NCBI GenBank assembly: GCA_963678705.1
Contig: OY783205.1
Coordinates: forward strand, 3,534,001-3,598,000
DNA from: Panorpa germanica
Lineage: Eukaryota; Arthropoda; Insecta; Mecoptera; Panorpidae
Length of the DNA: 64,000 nt
Direction: 5' to 3'
Shown here: positions 32,424 to 42,991 of the stretch, piece by piece
Layout of the letters: the number at the start of each line of letters is the position of its first letter
How positions within the stretch are numbered: position 1 is the stretch's first letter
Position numbers and translations under genes: made by a program
Notes under the pieces: generated by a model
The model's input: the letters and a program-made list of their open reading frames with translations, nothing else
What the model was told of the DNA's origin: nothing
Databases searched by the model: none

Positions 32424-33175
32424 TGTTGTAAAATGGAGTCGGATTGTCGTTCTAGAAGGAGATTACTCAGCTTGCTAATACATTCCGCAGGGATGCTAGT
32501 TTCTGGTAGTAGATTCTTCAGTTGACGACTTCCAACAACCAATTACAGTAGGAAAGAATTAACTCTCTTAAGATGATTAACAGGATTCTTGTTAAGACGG
32601 TGTATTGTTGCAATTTGAGAATACTTGAGCGGTCTAAAGTATAACCTCGTTGCAACATACGACGGTTGAACAATTAGTATCTTTTAATTACTATTAATAC
32701 AAACACTTTTATTAAAATATTTTATTTATTCGTTGTAATATTATATCTGCATACTTAATTACAATAGTATTTTATTAGATTAATAAAGATGTCAGATATA
32801 AAACAAAATGTAATTCTTAGTGTTATAATTTGATTAATAGTTAAAGCGTGCTTACAGTTGAATACTTTGATGTTACAATTGGAGTAATTGCACGAACGAA
32901 GTTACAATTCGTAATGCTTGCTCTGAGTCTCGTACAGTTTAATATATAATGATTTATTTCACATCACAATACGCCAATACTGGGTTACCAGTATTAAAAC
33001 AATATAAATCTCCACAGACCAGAGACAATATTTATAAGCGCTAAACTTAAACAATTATTCATTACAATATTAATACTAATACAAAAACTGTTGACATAAT
33101 ATAATTCTTATGTAATAATTAACATTTAATATTATTAAAATAAAAGGTAAGTGCGACATATGCGTACTTACAACA
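32424..33175 (-). repeat. 3' LTR
   Basis: 752 bp, nearly identical to 42237-42987. It ends in TGTTG/CAACA dinucleotide-type inverted tips. The element-side neighbour on the minus strand is GGTTAAGGAG, a weak polypurine tract. Confidence 0.88.
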
Positions 33176-33458
33176 CTCCTTAACCAAAGAAAGGAACGCA
33201 TATAAAACAAAACATATGCGTTTCTGCTCTAAGGAAAAGAAAAAGGAAAAATTGAGATAGGGAAGATGTCGTACATATCACAACACCCCCTTTCAAAAAA
33301 AAGGGACACGTATAAAAACAAAATATACGAGTTACAATTCTAGAAAAAAACAAAAAGAGAAGCAAAGTGTCGACAACGATTCTGATCCCATCGTATAGAG
33401 TTAACACTGCTCCACAAAACAATCATCCCTGACAAAATCCATTTTATTCGTCAAGTTT
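33176..33458. other. 3' untranslated region of the LTR element
   Basis: 283 bp between the pol stop and the 3' LTR. Contains two related A/AG-rich blocks (CATATAAAACAAAACATATG at ~33200 and a similar one at ~33310). No gene. Confidence 0.5.
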
Positions 33459-34583
33459 TTATTCATTGGTACAAAATCTTTTCAACCTATTATTATGAAC
33501 TACCGTATGTTTTTTACCAATTAGTATTTCTGTATTAACAGGGGATATAATTTTAGTAACTTTATACGGTCCTACGTATAAGGGTAAAAGTTTTTTGGAC
33601 TGTCCCTTGGTTGGTAACTGTTCATTTCTTAATAAAACTAGTTCGTTTACCTCAGGTGTGAAAAGAGAATTGACCCTTCTATCAAAATATACTTTTGTTT
33701 TTTCTTTGTTTTTAACCAAGTTATTCATAGCAAGTTCCCTCGCTACTTGTAACCTGTGTTTGAGTTCTACTATAAAATTATTATAAGTATTTACCTCGAT
33801 TGGTTCTTTATAAAAAATTGAAGGCAGATTTGCCTTATGTCCATAAATTAGTTCGAAATGGAGTAAAACCGGTCGCTGTATACGGAGTTGTGTTATACAC
33901 GAACATTGCATAGGGAATCCAATTTATCCAATCATCCTGTTTTTTACAAAAATTCCTCAGATACTCGGCAAGGGTTCTATGAACTCTTTCTAAGGCACCG
34001 TTGGTTGCTGGTCTAAATGCCGTTGTTTTTAATTGTTTAATTTTTAACAACTTGCATATATCTTTAAAAATTTTCGACATGAAATTTGTTCCTTGGTCTG
34101 TTAAGATCATATTAGGAACTCCGTATCTACAAATAACGTTAGTTACTAATGCTTTCGCGACAGTATTTGCCTCCTGGTTTATAATTGGAATAGCTTCCGT
34201 AAACTTAGTAAGGTCATCCTGTATTGTTAGTAAGTATTTGTATTTGTCGTCGTCGTCTTTCTTGGGAAGATATACTATGTCCAAAGCCAACCTTTCGAAA
34301 CTATGTTTCGAAGTCGATGTAATTGTTAATGGGCATTTATTTAATTTGCACACTTTATTCTTTTGACATGATACACATTGTCTAATAAATTTTTTAACTT
34401 TTCTAATCATACTTGGAAATTTAAAGTGTGATTTTAATCGTTTAATTGTTTTAGAAACTCCTAAGTGGCCTGCTGTGGGATTAACATGAAATTCCGAAAT
34501 TACATTGTTTATTAACTCAGGGTCACTAATTTTAAGTATAGTGTCATTATAAATGTGTACTATTATATTTGTTTTATCAAAGA
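33459..34583 (-). pseudogene. Integrase part of gag-pol (downstream of Helitron insertion)
   Basis: Continues the pol frame immediately left of the Helitron. An HHCC zinc-binding segment (GHLGVSKTIKRLKSHF...FIRQCVSCQ) is followed by the catalytic core: LALDIVYLP (first Asp), ILTDQGTNF (second Asp) and ATNGALERVHRTL (Glu), 35 residues after the second Asp as in DD35E integrases. A one-base insertion near 33857 (after FTPF) shifts the frame into 33911-33459, which holds the C-terminal domain (...PLYVGPYKV...HNNRLKRF). With the upstream TGA and the Helitron, this makes the copy inactive. Confidence 0.85.
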
Positions 34584-34881
34584 CTAGCTGACCCGGCGAA
34601 CTTCGTACCGCCTAACAGTCAACGAATGTCGTGTTACCTTTTAGCTGAACTAATTTAGGCTTTGATGAACGTAATACAATGATACAAAATAATATTTATT
34701 AATATAGATAGAAACATAAAAGTATTTTATTATGATGAATGATGATGAAAACATACAGAATGAGAATAAAAATTAAAAAAATAATAATAATTATGTAATT
34801 CAAACTCATGTCAGAAAAAAATGATTGAAAATTATGTTTTGCAGATTGGAATACACTCGGATTAATTCATTAATGGGATTT

Positions 34882-35785
34882 TCATTCAAGCACCTTGTGG
34901 CAAACGACATTCTTTGTTTTTTGGTCAGGCGCAAGAACAAATAAAGCGGATGGTTTGCCGACACGTGAGCATGCCACGTACAATTGACCATGAGAAAAAC
35001 ATGCATTTTCTAGATTGAGGCCACAAATAGTCAAGGATTGGCCCTGTGATTTGTTGATCGTCATGGCGAAGGCAAGACGAATCGGGAATTGAATTCGTTT
35101 AAACTTCGAGAGTTTAAACCGTTGAGATCATCGGAATCCTTGGAATAAGAACTTCCTCATCTTTAAATTTTCCTTTAAGTATCGACGCGTGAATTACATT
35201 GCTCATCAGTTTTTTTATCACCAAACGCGTTCCATTGCACAGTTTTGGTTGGTTTAAATTTCTAAGCATGATGACTACCGAGCCAACCTTAAGTTTTAAA
35301 TTGTGCGGTGGTAAACCAGGCACATCCAAGGAGTTTAAAAATTCACTTGGATAATTAGTGGCTTCTTCTTCGTTTGTTACACAGTCAATAGATTTGAATG
35401 AATACAGAGTACCTACGATTTGATTTTGAATTATAATATTGAGGTCATCTACATCTTTATTTTTAGCGGCCAAAATTGCTCGCTCACTTAACCATTTAGT
35501 ATTTTTGTGGTTAGCAATGATATCCGGGAATACTTTGTTGATAAGCTCGTCTTTTGATGATACAAAATTTGGAGGAAAACAATTGGAGGAAATGAAATCA
35601 AACCGCTCGATTTGTCAACAGGAACACGGCCATTACCGATAGTCAGCAATTGCTTTGAGAAATCATCAGCAGATAGATCGTTCAACAATGCAACTCTAAT
35701 ATTTACAGACAGTTGAAGTTTCTTTACATATCGTCACAGATTTGATGCTTTGAGGCAAGCGTTTATTTCGTCGGCAGCAGTAAAT
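34882..35785 (-). pseudogene. Helitron 2 helicase C-terminal remnant
   Basis: Pif1-type helicase C-terminal half in several frames: LNDLSADDFSKQLLTIGNGR (35688 leftward), AAKNKDVDDLN...YPSEFLNSLDVPGLPPHNLK...RIPMI (35473-35114), and MTINKSQGQSL..GLNLENACF ...YVACSRVGKPSALFVLAP (35064-34882). Frameshifts near 35590 and 35110. The front of the helicase with Walker A and B is deleted; the junction with the N-terminal piece is near 35780. Confidence 0.75.
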
Positions 35786-36407
35786 CATTGCAAATTACCT
35801 TAAATGTCGGATTATATCCGTGTTCATCGATAATTTCCGCCCCAAATGAAGTCATTTGGAAACAGACATTGTATTTTTGAGTGTTCGCTAGAAAATGTCG
35901 TGATTCTAGTGTTTCGCCATAAAGCAGGGAGCACAATGGCTCTGGTGGCGGGACCAATGATGGCAATTTCACTTTACCACTAAGGCAGCACAAACCAGGC
36001 GTTTCACCAGCAAACCTCAATGCTCCACAATGCTGGCAAACAACGTCCATTGGACCAATGCAAACTAAACGATGCAAGCTGTAGTCGATGGTGCAATCAT
36101 ATAGAAACGCTGCTCGATTCAAATCAATACTTAAACCATTTCTTCTTGCACTTCGAAGATTATTCCTCTGTTCATCTGTACGATAAGCTCGACGATTTCT
36201 CGTTTCTAACCTAGCCGTTTCACGGGCTACCTCTTTTTGCTCTTGTGTTTGAGAAGCACGAATTAGGGCCCTTCTTTGCTTCATACTAACGCGGCGCTCT
36301 TCTCGTGCAATTTCTCGTTCTTCATCAGATAATTGACTCGCGATATTCCGTTGCCTAATTGCATTACGGCTCCGCTGGAAAAGAAGAGATCTTCTAGGAC
36401 GCGGCAT
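35766..36407 (-). pseudogene. Helitron 2 RepHel N-terminal remnant
   Basis: Starts MPRPRRSLLFQRSRNAIRQR, a basic, Arg/Glu-rich coiled region, then the Cys cluster VCQHCGALRFAGETPGLCC that matches the one at residue 81-98 of Helitron 1. The open frame runs 38 codons further upstream, but homology begins at this Met. It stops soon after GYNPTFK, where the internal deletion joins the helicase end. Compared with Helitron 1 the N-terminal region is longer and carries repeated EERE/QRRAL-type charged segments. Confidence 0.7.
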
Positions 36408-37082
36408 TGTTATTAATATTAATACTGAATGTGCACTCGCATAAAACCACAAAAAACCACTTTCGAGACATAGACAATAGCTCAAAGAGTATATAACCAC
36501 TACATATAAATAGCTTATCAAGAAAAATTATAGATAACCTATAAAAAGACATTTACACTTTTGTTAACCTGTACAATAAATCTTAGGTATTATTTTCTGA
36601 AATTAAAAATTAAATAATTAATAAATAATTTACACAAATTAATGTCTAAAACAAACAAATATAACAGTACCTGAACTTTCGACACATTTTACAAAAAATA
36701 AATTTCTGAACGCACACATGAATAGTTGTTACAGTATTTGACAGGATTGGACAACAAATGTTTGACATGAAATCAGAATTTATTGAAATGATTAAGTATT
36801 CATTACACATATTTAATTTTCATTGTTTTTAAGATGTATTATGCTATTCGGGACGGAGACAAATCCAACGAATCAATAACCATGAATATTGGTTCAGCAA
36901 ATCTCGAGTTATAAGTGTTGTAACAAACCCGTCTTTGTTTTATATATTTACATTGTTTTTAAGATGTATTATGCTATTCGGGACGGAGACAAATTCAACG
37001 AATCAATAACCATGAATATTGGTACAGCAGATCTCGAGTTATAAGTGTTGTAACAAACCCGTCTTTCTTTTATATATTAAGA

Positions 37083-40000
37083 TATGTCTGAGCATAGTTC
37101 GTATCTGAGCAAAATCTAATTTACTTAGTTCAGATTCGAACCTGTTCATGGCAATATTAGTAATTTTGTGTAAAGTACAAAAGTTTTTCAGATTCACTAA
37201 TGCCAAAAATATTTCTTTATAATTTGGTAGATTAAAATGAAATTCCTTAATTATTAAACAGATAATAAATCTAGTATCAATTTCAACATATGCAATTTCT
37301 GATACTTCTTTTTTTTGTATTAGAAATGCATCGATATCACTAAATTTATTGATTAATTCAGGACAATTTCCAATTGAGTTTTTAAAATCTTTTGATACAA
37401 AATCTACTAATGAAAATGACGTCGGTGCGTCATATAAACTTTTATCATGTTCAATTACTTTATTGTTTATGATAATTTTATTTTTAATTATTTCTAAATA
37501 ATTTTCGTATGTGACATCCATTGTATTAGCCTGAAGTGAGTATACGCGGCTTAGAGCATCTACGTGTGGAATCGAACTACCTGGTCTATATATTACTTCG
37601 TAATTATATTCTTCTAGTTTTATCCGCCAACGCATAAGTCTAGAACTGGGGTCCTTAATACTCATTAACCAAGTCAAGGCTTGATGGTCTGTTACGATAC
37701 TAAAAAACTTTCAATAGAGATAGGGTCTAAAATGAGCAACAGCCCATACTACTGCTAATAACTCACGTTCAGTAGTTGTGTAATTTTGTTGTGCCTTATT
37801 TAGAGTTCTTGAAGCATATGCTATTGGGTGGCTTTCCTTAATAGTACCTTGTGAAAGGACTGCACCTATAGCATATTTACTTGCATCCGTGGTTACAACG
37901 AAATTTTTACTAAAGTCCGGGTATTGCAAAACAGGTGATATGGTTAATTTATTTTTTAAAGTTTTAAATGATTCGTCGCACTGGTGTGACCATTCTAATA
38001 CTTTAACATTACTGTTTGCTGCATTATATAGTGGTTTGGCTATCTCTGCGTAATGCGGTATATGCCGGCGATAATAGCCAGACATACCCAAAAATGTTTT
38101 AATTTGTTTAGGATTGTTTGGAATGGGGAAATTCTTTATTGCTTCTACTTTAAAAGGATCTGGTAGAATACCCGTTTCATTAATAACGTGACCTAAATAA
38201 ATCAAATCTTTATGTAGAAAGTTACATTTGGATGGTTGGAGCTTCAAATTATGTTCCCGTAATTTAGAAAAAACGTTTTTTAATCTTTGGTTGTGCTCAG
38301 AAATGTTTTTTCCAAAAATGACTACATCGTCCAAATAGATTAAACAATCTATTCCTTGCAAACCTGTGAGAACATGAGACATAAGTCTCTGAAACATGGG
38401 GGGTGCTCCTTTAAGTCCGAATGGCATTCTTACAAATTGATAGTGTTTAAAGTTCGCACTAAATGCTGTTTTCTCTTTATCTTCGGGAAGCATAGGGACC
38501 TGGTGGAAACCGCTTGCTAAATCAAGGGTAGAGAAAAATTTTGCACCACTAAGTTGGTCCAGTATATCATGTATAAGAGGCAAAGGATAGGCGTCACTTG
38601 TTGTCTGCTCGTTAAGTTTACGGAAATCGACTACTACGCGGAATTGTTTGTTACCTAACGCATCTGGTTTTTTAGGTACTACTAATAGAGGTGCGTTATA
38701 GGGTGAGTCGCTTTCTTCAATGATGTTGTTGACCAACAGTTCCTGAATATGCTTCTCTACAATTTTTTTTTGCGCATGGGGCAATCGATACGGTTTAACG
38801 TTAACGGGTTTAGAAGAATTAATCTTTATCTTATGACTTAATGCGCTCGTACAAGATAACTTGTCTCCCGGTAAAAAAAATATGTCATTAAAGCTGTTAC
38901 AGATTTCTATTAATTCTGTTACTAATTCTGAATTGACATGTGAAAGATTTAAATTGTTTAATAAAAGTTCCTTACGGTTGTTAGGACTTGATTTTGAAAA
39001 ATGGTAAATACTAAATTGATCTATCGGTATGATATTCGGTTTGAAATTACTAAGTACTATATTTTTTATTGAAGAATTTATTATTGATATATAGAAAATA
39101 TTTTTGACGGGCTTGATTAATGCATTAGCTAAAAAAACTTCAGGTAGCAATTCCCTGGCTACACAAACTCCTACTGTAGAACCTGACATAGGAATTATCT
39201 TCCTCGTACGTGCTGGTAAAACGATATTGTTTATATTTATAAGTGGGAGCTCAATTACTTTGCCACGTTCTGAGAATTGTACACTGTTCATTTTTAGATT
39301 AATTACTGCATTTAGTTTCCGTAAAATATCTAATCCTATAATTCCATCGTGTTCAATGGGGAAATTTTCTGACACAACCTGTAGAGTTTGTTTCGACTTA
39401 TTACTATCTAAAATTATAGAAGTTTTCAGTGAACCTAAAGTATAAGGCGTGCCTTCAGAAATACCCTTCAATAGAATTTTAGATTTATTATTAATTCTGA
39501 TATTGTTATTTAAAATATTTTGTTTAATCAAGGAGATTTGAGAACCAGTATCTAATAAAAATGATACGGTTTTAGCTTTGGCTGCGACCATCTTGAATTG
39601 GACAGTGTCAGCTGTTTGCTTAGCCTTAACATTTTTATTTTTACTGTCAAAACTTAGAATATCATTAGTATTTTGTAAATTACCCGTATTGATCTCATCA
39701 AAATCATAAAAAGAACATAATTCATTATTTGAATTGTGTTGTGTCTTGTTAGTAAAAGATACTTGAGAACCATCAGATATAAGATGTTTCGATCTTTCAC
39801 AACAAGTAGAAGGTTCTGATAAAATTGTGGCCTCCCTACAAGTATTAACTTGAGCAATAGGGTTAACCGTATCTAGATTATCCTTCTTTATAAAACAATA
39901 CTTTTCTATATGACCACTTTTCTTACAATGGTTACAGAACAAATTTTTAGTTTTTGTTTCGACCTTGTTAGGAATTTGCTTGCTTGAAACTGGTTTACTA

Positions 40001-40908
40001 CTAGAATTAGGAACGCTTGAATATGTTTTAACTTTAATATGCCTTCTTCTTTCTAGATTGCGCCACCGTCTCTCCAGAAACTCCGTAAATTCATTTAAGG
40101 TTGGTAATTCAGAATTATTTCTGTTTTCCCATTCCTTCGACGAATTAAAATCTAATTTGGTCTTTAAAATATGTATTAACATAAAATCTGAATGATTAGA
40201 ATATATCCCCAATTCGGTTAATGCTCTAATCGATTCATTAATTTCATCTAGTAATTTTTTTATATTGATTTCGGACTCTAAACGTATAACATTGTAGTTT
40301 ATTAAATTGTTTAAACAGGTTTCAATAAGTGCTACCTTGTTATCATAACGTTTACAAAGGATGTTCCAAACAATTTCGTAATTATCGTTTGTTAAAGGAT
40401 AATTCTTTATGAGTTTGAGTGGTTCTCCTGTCAAATTTAATTTTAAATAGTGCATTTTTTCAATGCTTGATAATTTACTATTATTACGAATTAAATTTGT
40501 AAATAATTCCATAAAACTTTGCCAATTAATATATTCTCCATCAAAAACAGTTAGTTGCATTGGACTTAAGTTTAAATTTTTTATTGAATCTATGCTTTTT
40601 GAGTCATCCACAATATGTGTATCATTCTCAAATGTTTGCTTATAATTCAACAAGTAAATAAGGGTGTCGTCATAAATACTTTCAACTTCCATAGACTTAC
40701 TAACGATAGCCGAAGCTTCTTCATTTTTTAGAGTTGGAAGCAGTGCTTCTACGATACTACTATATTTAACCCAAGCTTTGTCTAAGTTTTTGATTTTTAA
40801 TTCAACGATCGTTAAAGATGTTGATTGGACTTCTAGATTTTTTGAAAACTCATTGATTAGATTGATTGTATTCTCAACTAATGTGAGGGAATGAACGTTC
40901 GGTGCCAT
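37083..40908 (-). pseudogene. gag-protease-RT-RNase H of the LTR retrotransposon
   Basis: 1065-codon ORF (40908-37711) followed in the same frame by 37710-37083 after a single TGA (37711-37713, in RNase H after FRPYLY). Gag: residues ~115-265 (LTVFDGEYINWQSFMELF...GEPLKLI...) resemble the DUF1759-type gag usual in BEL/Pao elements. Zinc knuckle CNHCKKSGHIEKYC (C325, C328, H333, C338). Aspartic protease FLLDTGSQISL (D453). Gypsy-type RT: FRVVVDFRKLN, MPFGLKGAPPMFQRLM and LIYLDDVVIF (D860, D861). RNase H begins VTTDASKYAIGAVL. gag and pol are one continuous frame with no shift between them. Broken downstream by the Helitron at 37082. Confidence 0.88.
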
Positions 40909-42217
40909 AGTACTTAATTAAAGTTATATATAATATACAGACTAAAGATTATTTTGTACCAATAAACGACTCTCCGAAAAATAGGATTCTGACAAGGAAA
41001 AATTGTTAGCGAAAGCAGTAACTCACAGGAAATTTCCGATGGGGCTCAGACGTTGCAGTTGTAACAGCAAGGTAGTCTCTCTGATTGAACAGACTGCTAT
41101 CTAACTGCTTCAGCTCTTTACTTCTCCTTTTCAAAATTCTCTCTCGTTCAAAAATGTTGTTCTAAAAATATTAAACATGAATTAATATAATTGTAGAAAC
41201 AATTATAGGAAATATTATAGTAGATATTCAAAAGTATTGGATATAATACTAAAAATATTGAACAATTATGCTACAAAATAGTTAGGTTATCGCAAATATT
41301 CAAAAGTATTGAATATAATACTAAAAAATGATAGCGTCAATGAATTACAAGGATGCTACAAAATAGTTAGGTTATAGCAAATATTCAAAAGTATTGAATA
41401 TAATACTAAAAAATGATAGCGTCAATGAACTACAAGGATGCTACAAAATAGTTAGGTTATAGCAAATATTCAAAAGTATTGAATATAATACTAAAAAAAA
41501 TGATAGCGTCAATGAATTACAAAAATGCTACTAATAGTTAGGTTATAGCAAATATTCAAAAGTATTGAATATAATACTAAAAAAAATGATAGCGTCAATG
41601 AATTACAAGGATGCTACAAAATAGTTAGGTTATAGCAAATATTCAAAAGTATTGAATATAATACTAAAAAATGATAGCGTCAATGAACTACAAGGATGCT
41701 ACAAAATAGTTAGGTTATAGCAAATATTCAAAAGTATTGAATATAATACTAAAAAAAATGATAGCGTCAATGAATTACAAAGATGCTACTAATAAAAAAA
41801 TGCAATTATCAATTTATGATAATAATTATATACAAGATAAAAAGATACTGTCCTATTATACTTAAAGATTTTCTTTCGATTATGATCTATACACAGCTGT
41901 GTGCAGGGTTCTGGAAACGATTAACATCGGTTTAGATTATTCCATGTGTTCTAGAAGCATCCATCCATTCGCAGGGCGGCAAAAGATTTCTTTTTTTCAG
42001 GTTCGGCGGGCTGTAGTTTTGCATCCGCCGATACTTGTAGAAAAATTATGTGAAATACAGATGAAATGACGTTCTAGCTCGTACTTTTCGGCAATTTTGG
42101 AAATAATCGATCGGCGTAGTGGTATCCAGAATAATTGATCTGCATCCAGGTGTAGAATATATAGAAAAAATTTTGGGCGTACCTCTTGGATATTTATGTG
42201 TAGGAATATCTCTTCAA
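40909..42217 (-). other. Leader region of the LTR element
   Basis: 1.3 kb between primer-binding site and gag ATG. It contains the ~86-bp tandem array (41225-41800) and no supported gene. The minus ORF 42236-41997 starts at the primer-binding site and has no domain, so it is not accepted. Confidence 0.6.
41225..41800. repeat. ~86-bp tandem repeat in retrotransposon leader
   Basis: About six units, each with GCTACAAAATAGTTAGGTTA, CAAATATTCAAAAGTATTG, AATATAATACTAAAAAA and TGATAGCGTCAATGAA. GCTAC starts lie at about 41270, 41354, 41440, 41527, 41613 and 41698. Adjacent units differ by a few bases and A-run length. Each unit holds a small inverted pair (CAAAAGTATTG / CAATACTTTTG). Confidence 0.8.
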
Positions 42218-42236
42218 GCCTCACATCTGACACCAA
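42218..42236 (-). promoter_or_regulatory. Primer-binding site
   Basis: Immediately inside the 5' LTR the minus strand reads TTGGTGTCAGATGTGAGG. The TGG start next to the LTR and the following bases look like the complement of a tRNA 3' end (a tRNA-Leu type is my best guess). Confidence 0.55.
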
Positions 42237-42987
42237 TGTTGTAAAATGGAGTCGGATTGTCGTTCTAGAAGGAGATTACTCAGCTTGCTAATACATTCCG
42301 CAGGGATGCTAGTTTCTGGTAGTAGATTCTTCAGTTGACGACTTCCAACAACCAATTACAGTAGGAAAGAATTAACTCTCTTAAGATGATTAACAGGATT
42401 CTTGTTAAGACGGTGTATTGTTGCAATTTGAGAATACTTGAGCGGTCTAAAGTATAACCTCGTTGCAACATACGACGGTTGAACAATTAGTATCTTTTAA
42501 TTACTATTAATACAAACACTTTTATTAAAATATATCATTTATTCGTTGTAATATTATATCTGCGTACTTAATTACAATAGTATTTTATTAGATTAATAAA
42601 GATGTCAGATATAAAACAAAATGTAATTCTAGTGTTATAATTTGATTAATAGTTAAAGCGTGCTTACAGTTGAATACTTAGATGTTACAATTGGAGTAAT
42701 TGCACGAACGAAGTTACAATTCGTAATGCTTGCTCTGAGTCTCGTACAGTTTAATATATAATGATTTATTTCACATCACAATACGCCAATACTGGGTTAC
42801 CAGTATTAAAACAATATAAATCTCCACAGACCAGAGACAATATTTATAGGCGCTAAACTTAAACAATTATTCATTACAATATTAATACTAATACAAAAAC
42901 TGTTGACATAATATAATTCTTATGTAATAATTAACATTTAATATTATTAAAATAAAAGGTAAGTGCGACATATGCGTACTTACAACA
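42237..42987 (-). repeat. 5' LTR
   Basis: 751 bp, nearly identical to 32424-33175; followed on the right by the target duplication ATAG (42988-42991). Confidence 0.88.
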
Positions 42988-42991
42988 ATAG

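Larger units (their letters stand above)
34584..37082 (-). mobile_element. Helitron 2, internally deleted, inserted in LTR-element pol
   Basis: On the minus strand it begins TCTTAATATATAAAAG (at 37082) and ends with GGCGGTACGAAGTTCGCC, GGGTCAG and CTAG (34587-34584), between host A and T. The pol reading frame left and right of it joins in phase with no bases lost or duplicated, which is exactly Helitron behaviour. The first ~130 bp of the 5' end are tandemly duplicated (36821-36950 and 36951-37080). It has the N-terminal part and helicase C-terminal part of RepHel but lacks the HUH/Rep and front helicase regions. Confidence 0.85.
32424..42987 (-). mobile_element. Gypsy-class LTR retrotransposon (10.6 kb with nested Helitron)
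   Basis: Two ~751-bp LTRs, TGTTGTAAAATGG...CTTACAACA, at 32424-33175 and 42237-42987, flanked by the 4-bp duplication ATAG (32420-32423 and 42988-42991). Transcription runs right to left: 5' LTR, primer-binding site, leader with tandem repeats, gag-pol (40908 leftward), 3' LTR. The order protease, RT, RNase H, integrase fits Ty3/Gypsy. The LTRs differ at only a few places (for example TTTTATTT versus TATCATTT near 32716/42532), so insertion was recent. No env is seen. A Helitron (34584-37082) interrupts pol. Confidence 0.9.

Noticed and set aside
41997..42236. 79-codon minus ORF in the LTR-element leader
   Set aside because: It begins at the primer-binding site and has no homology or domain; leader sequence explains it.
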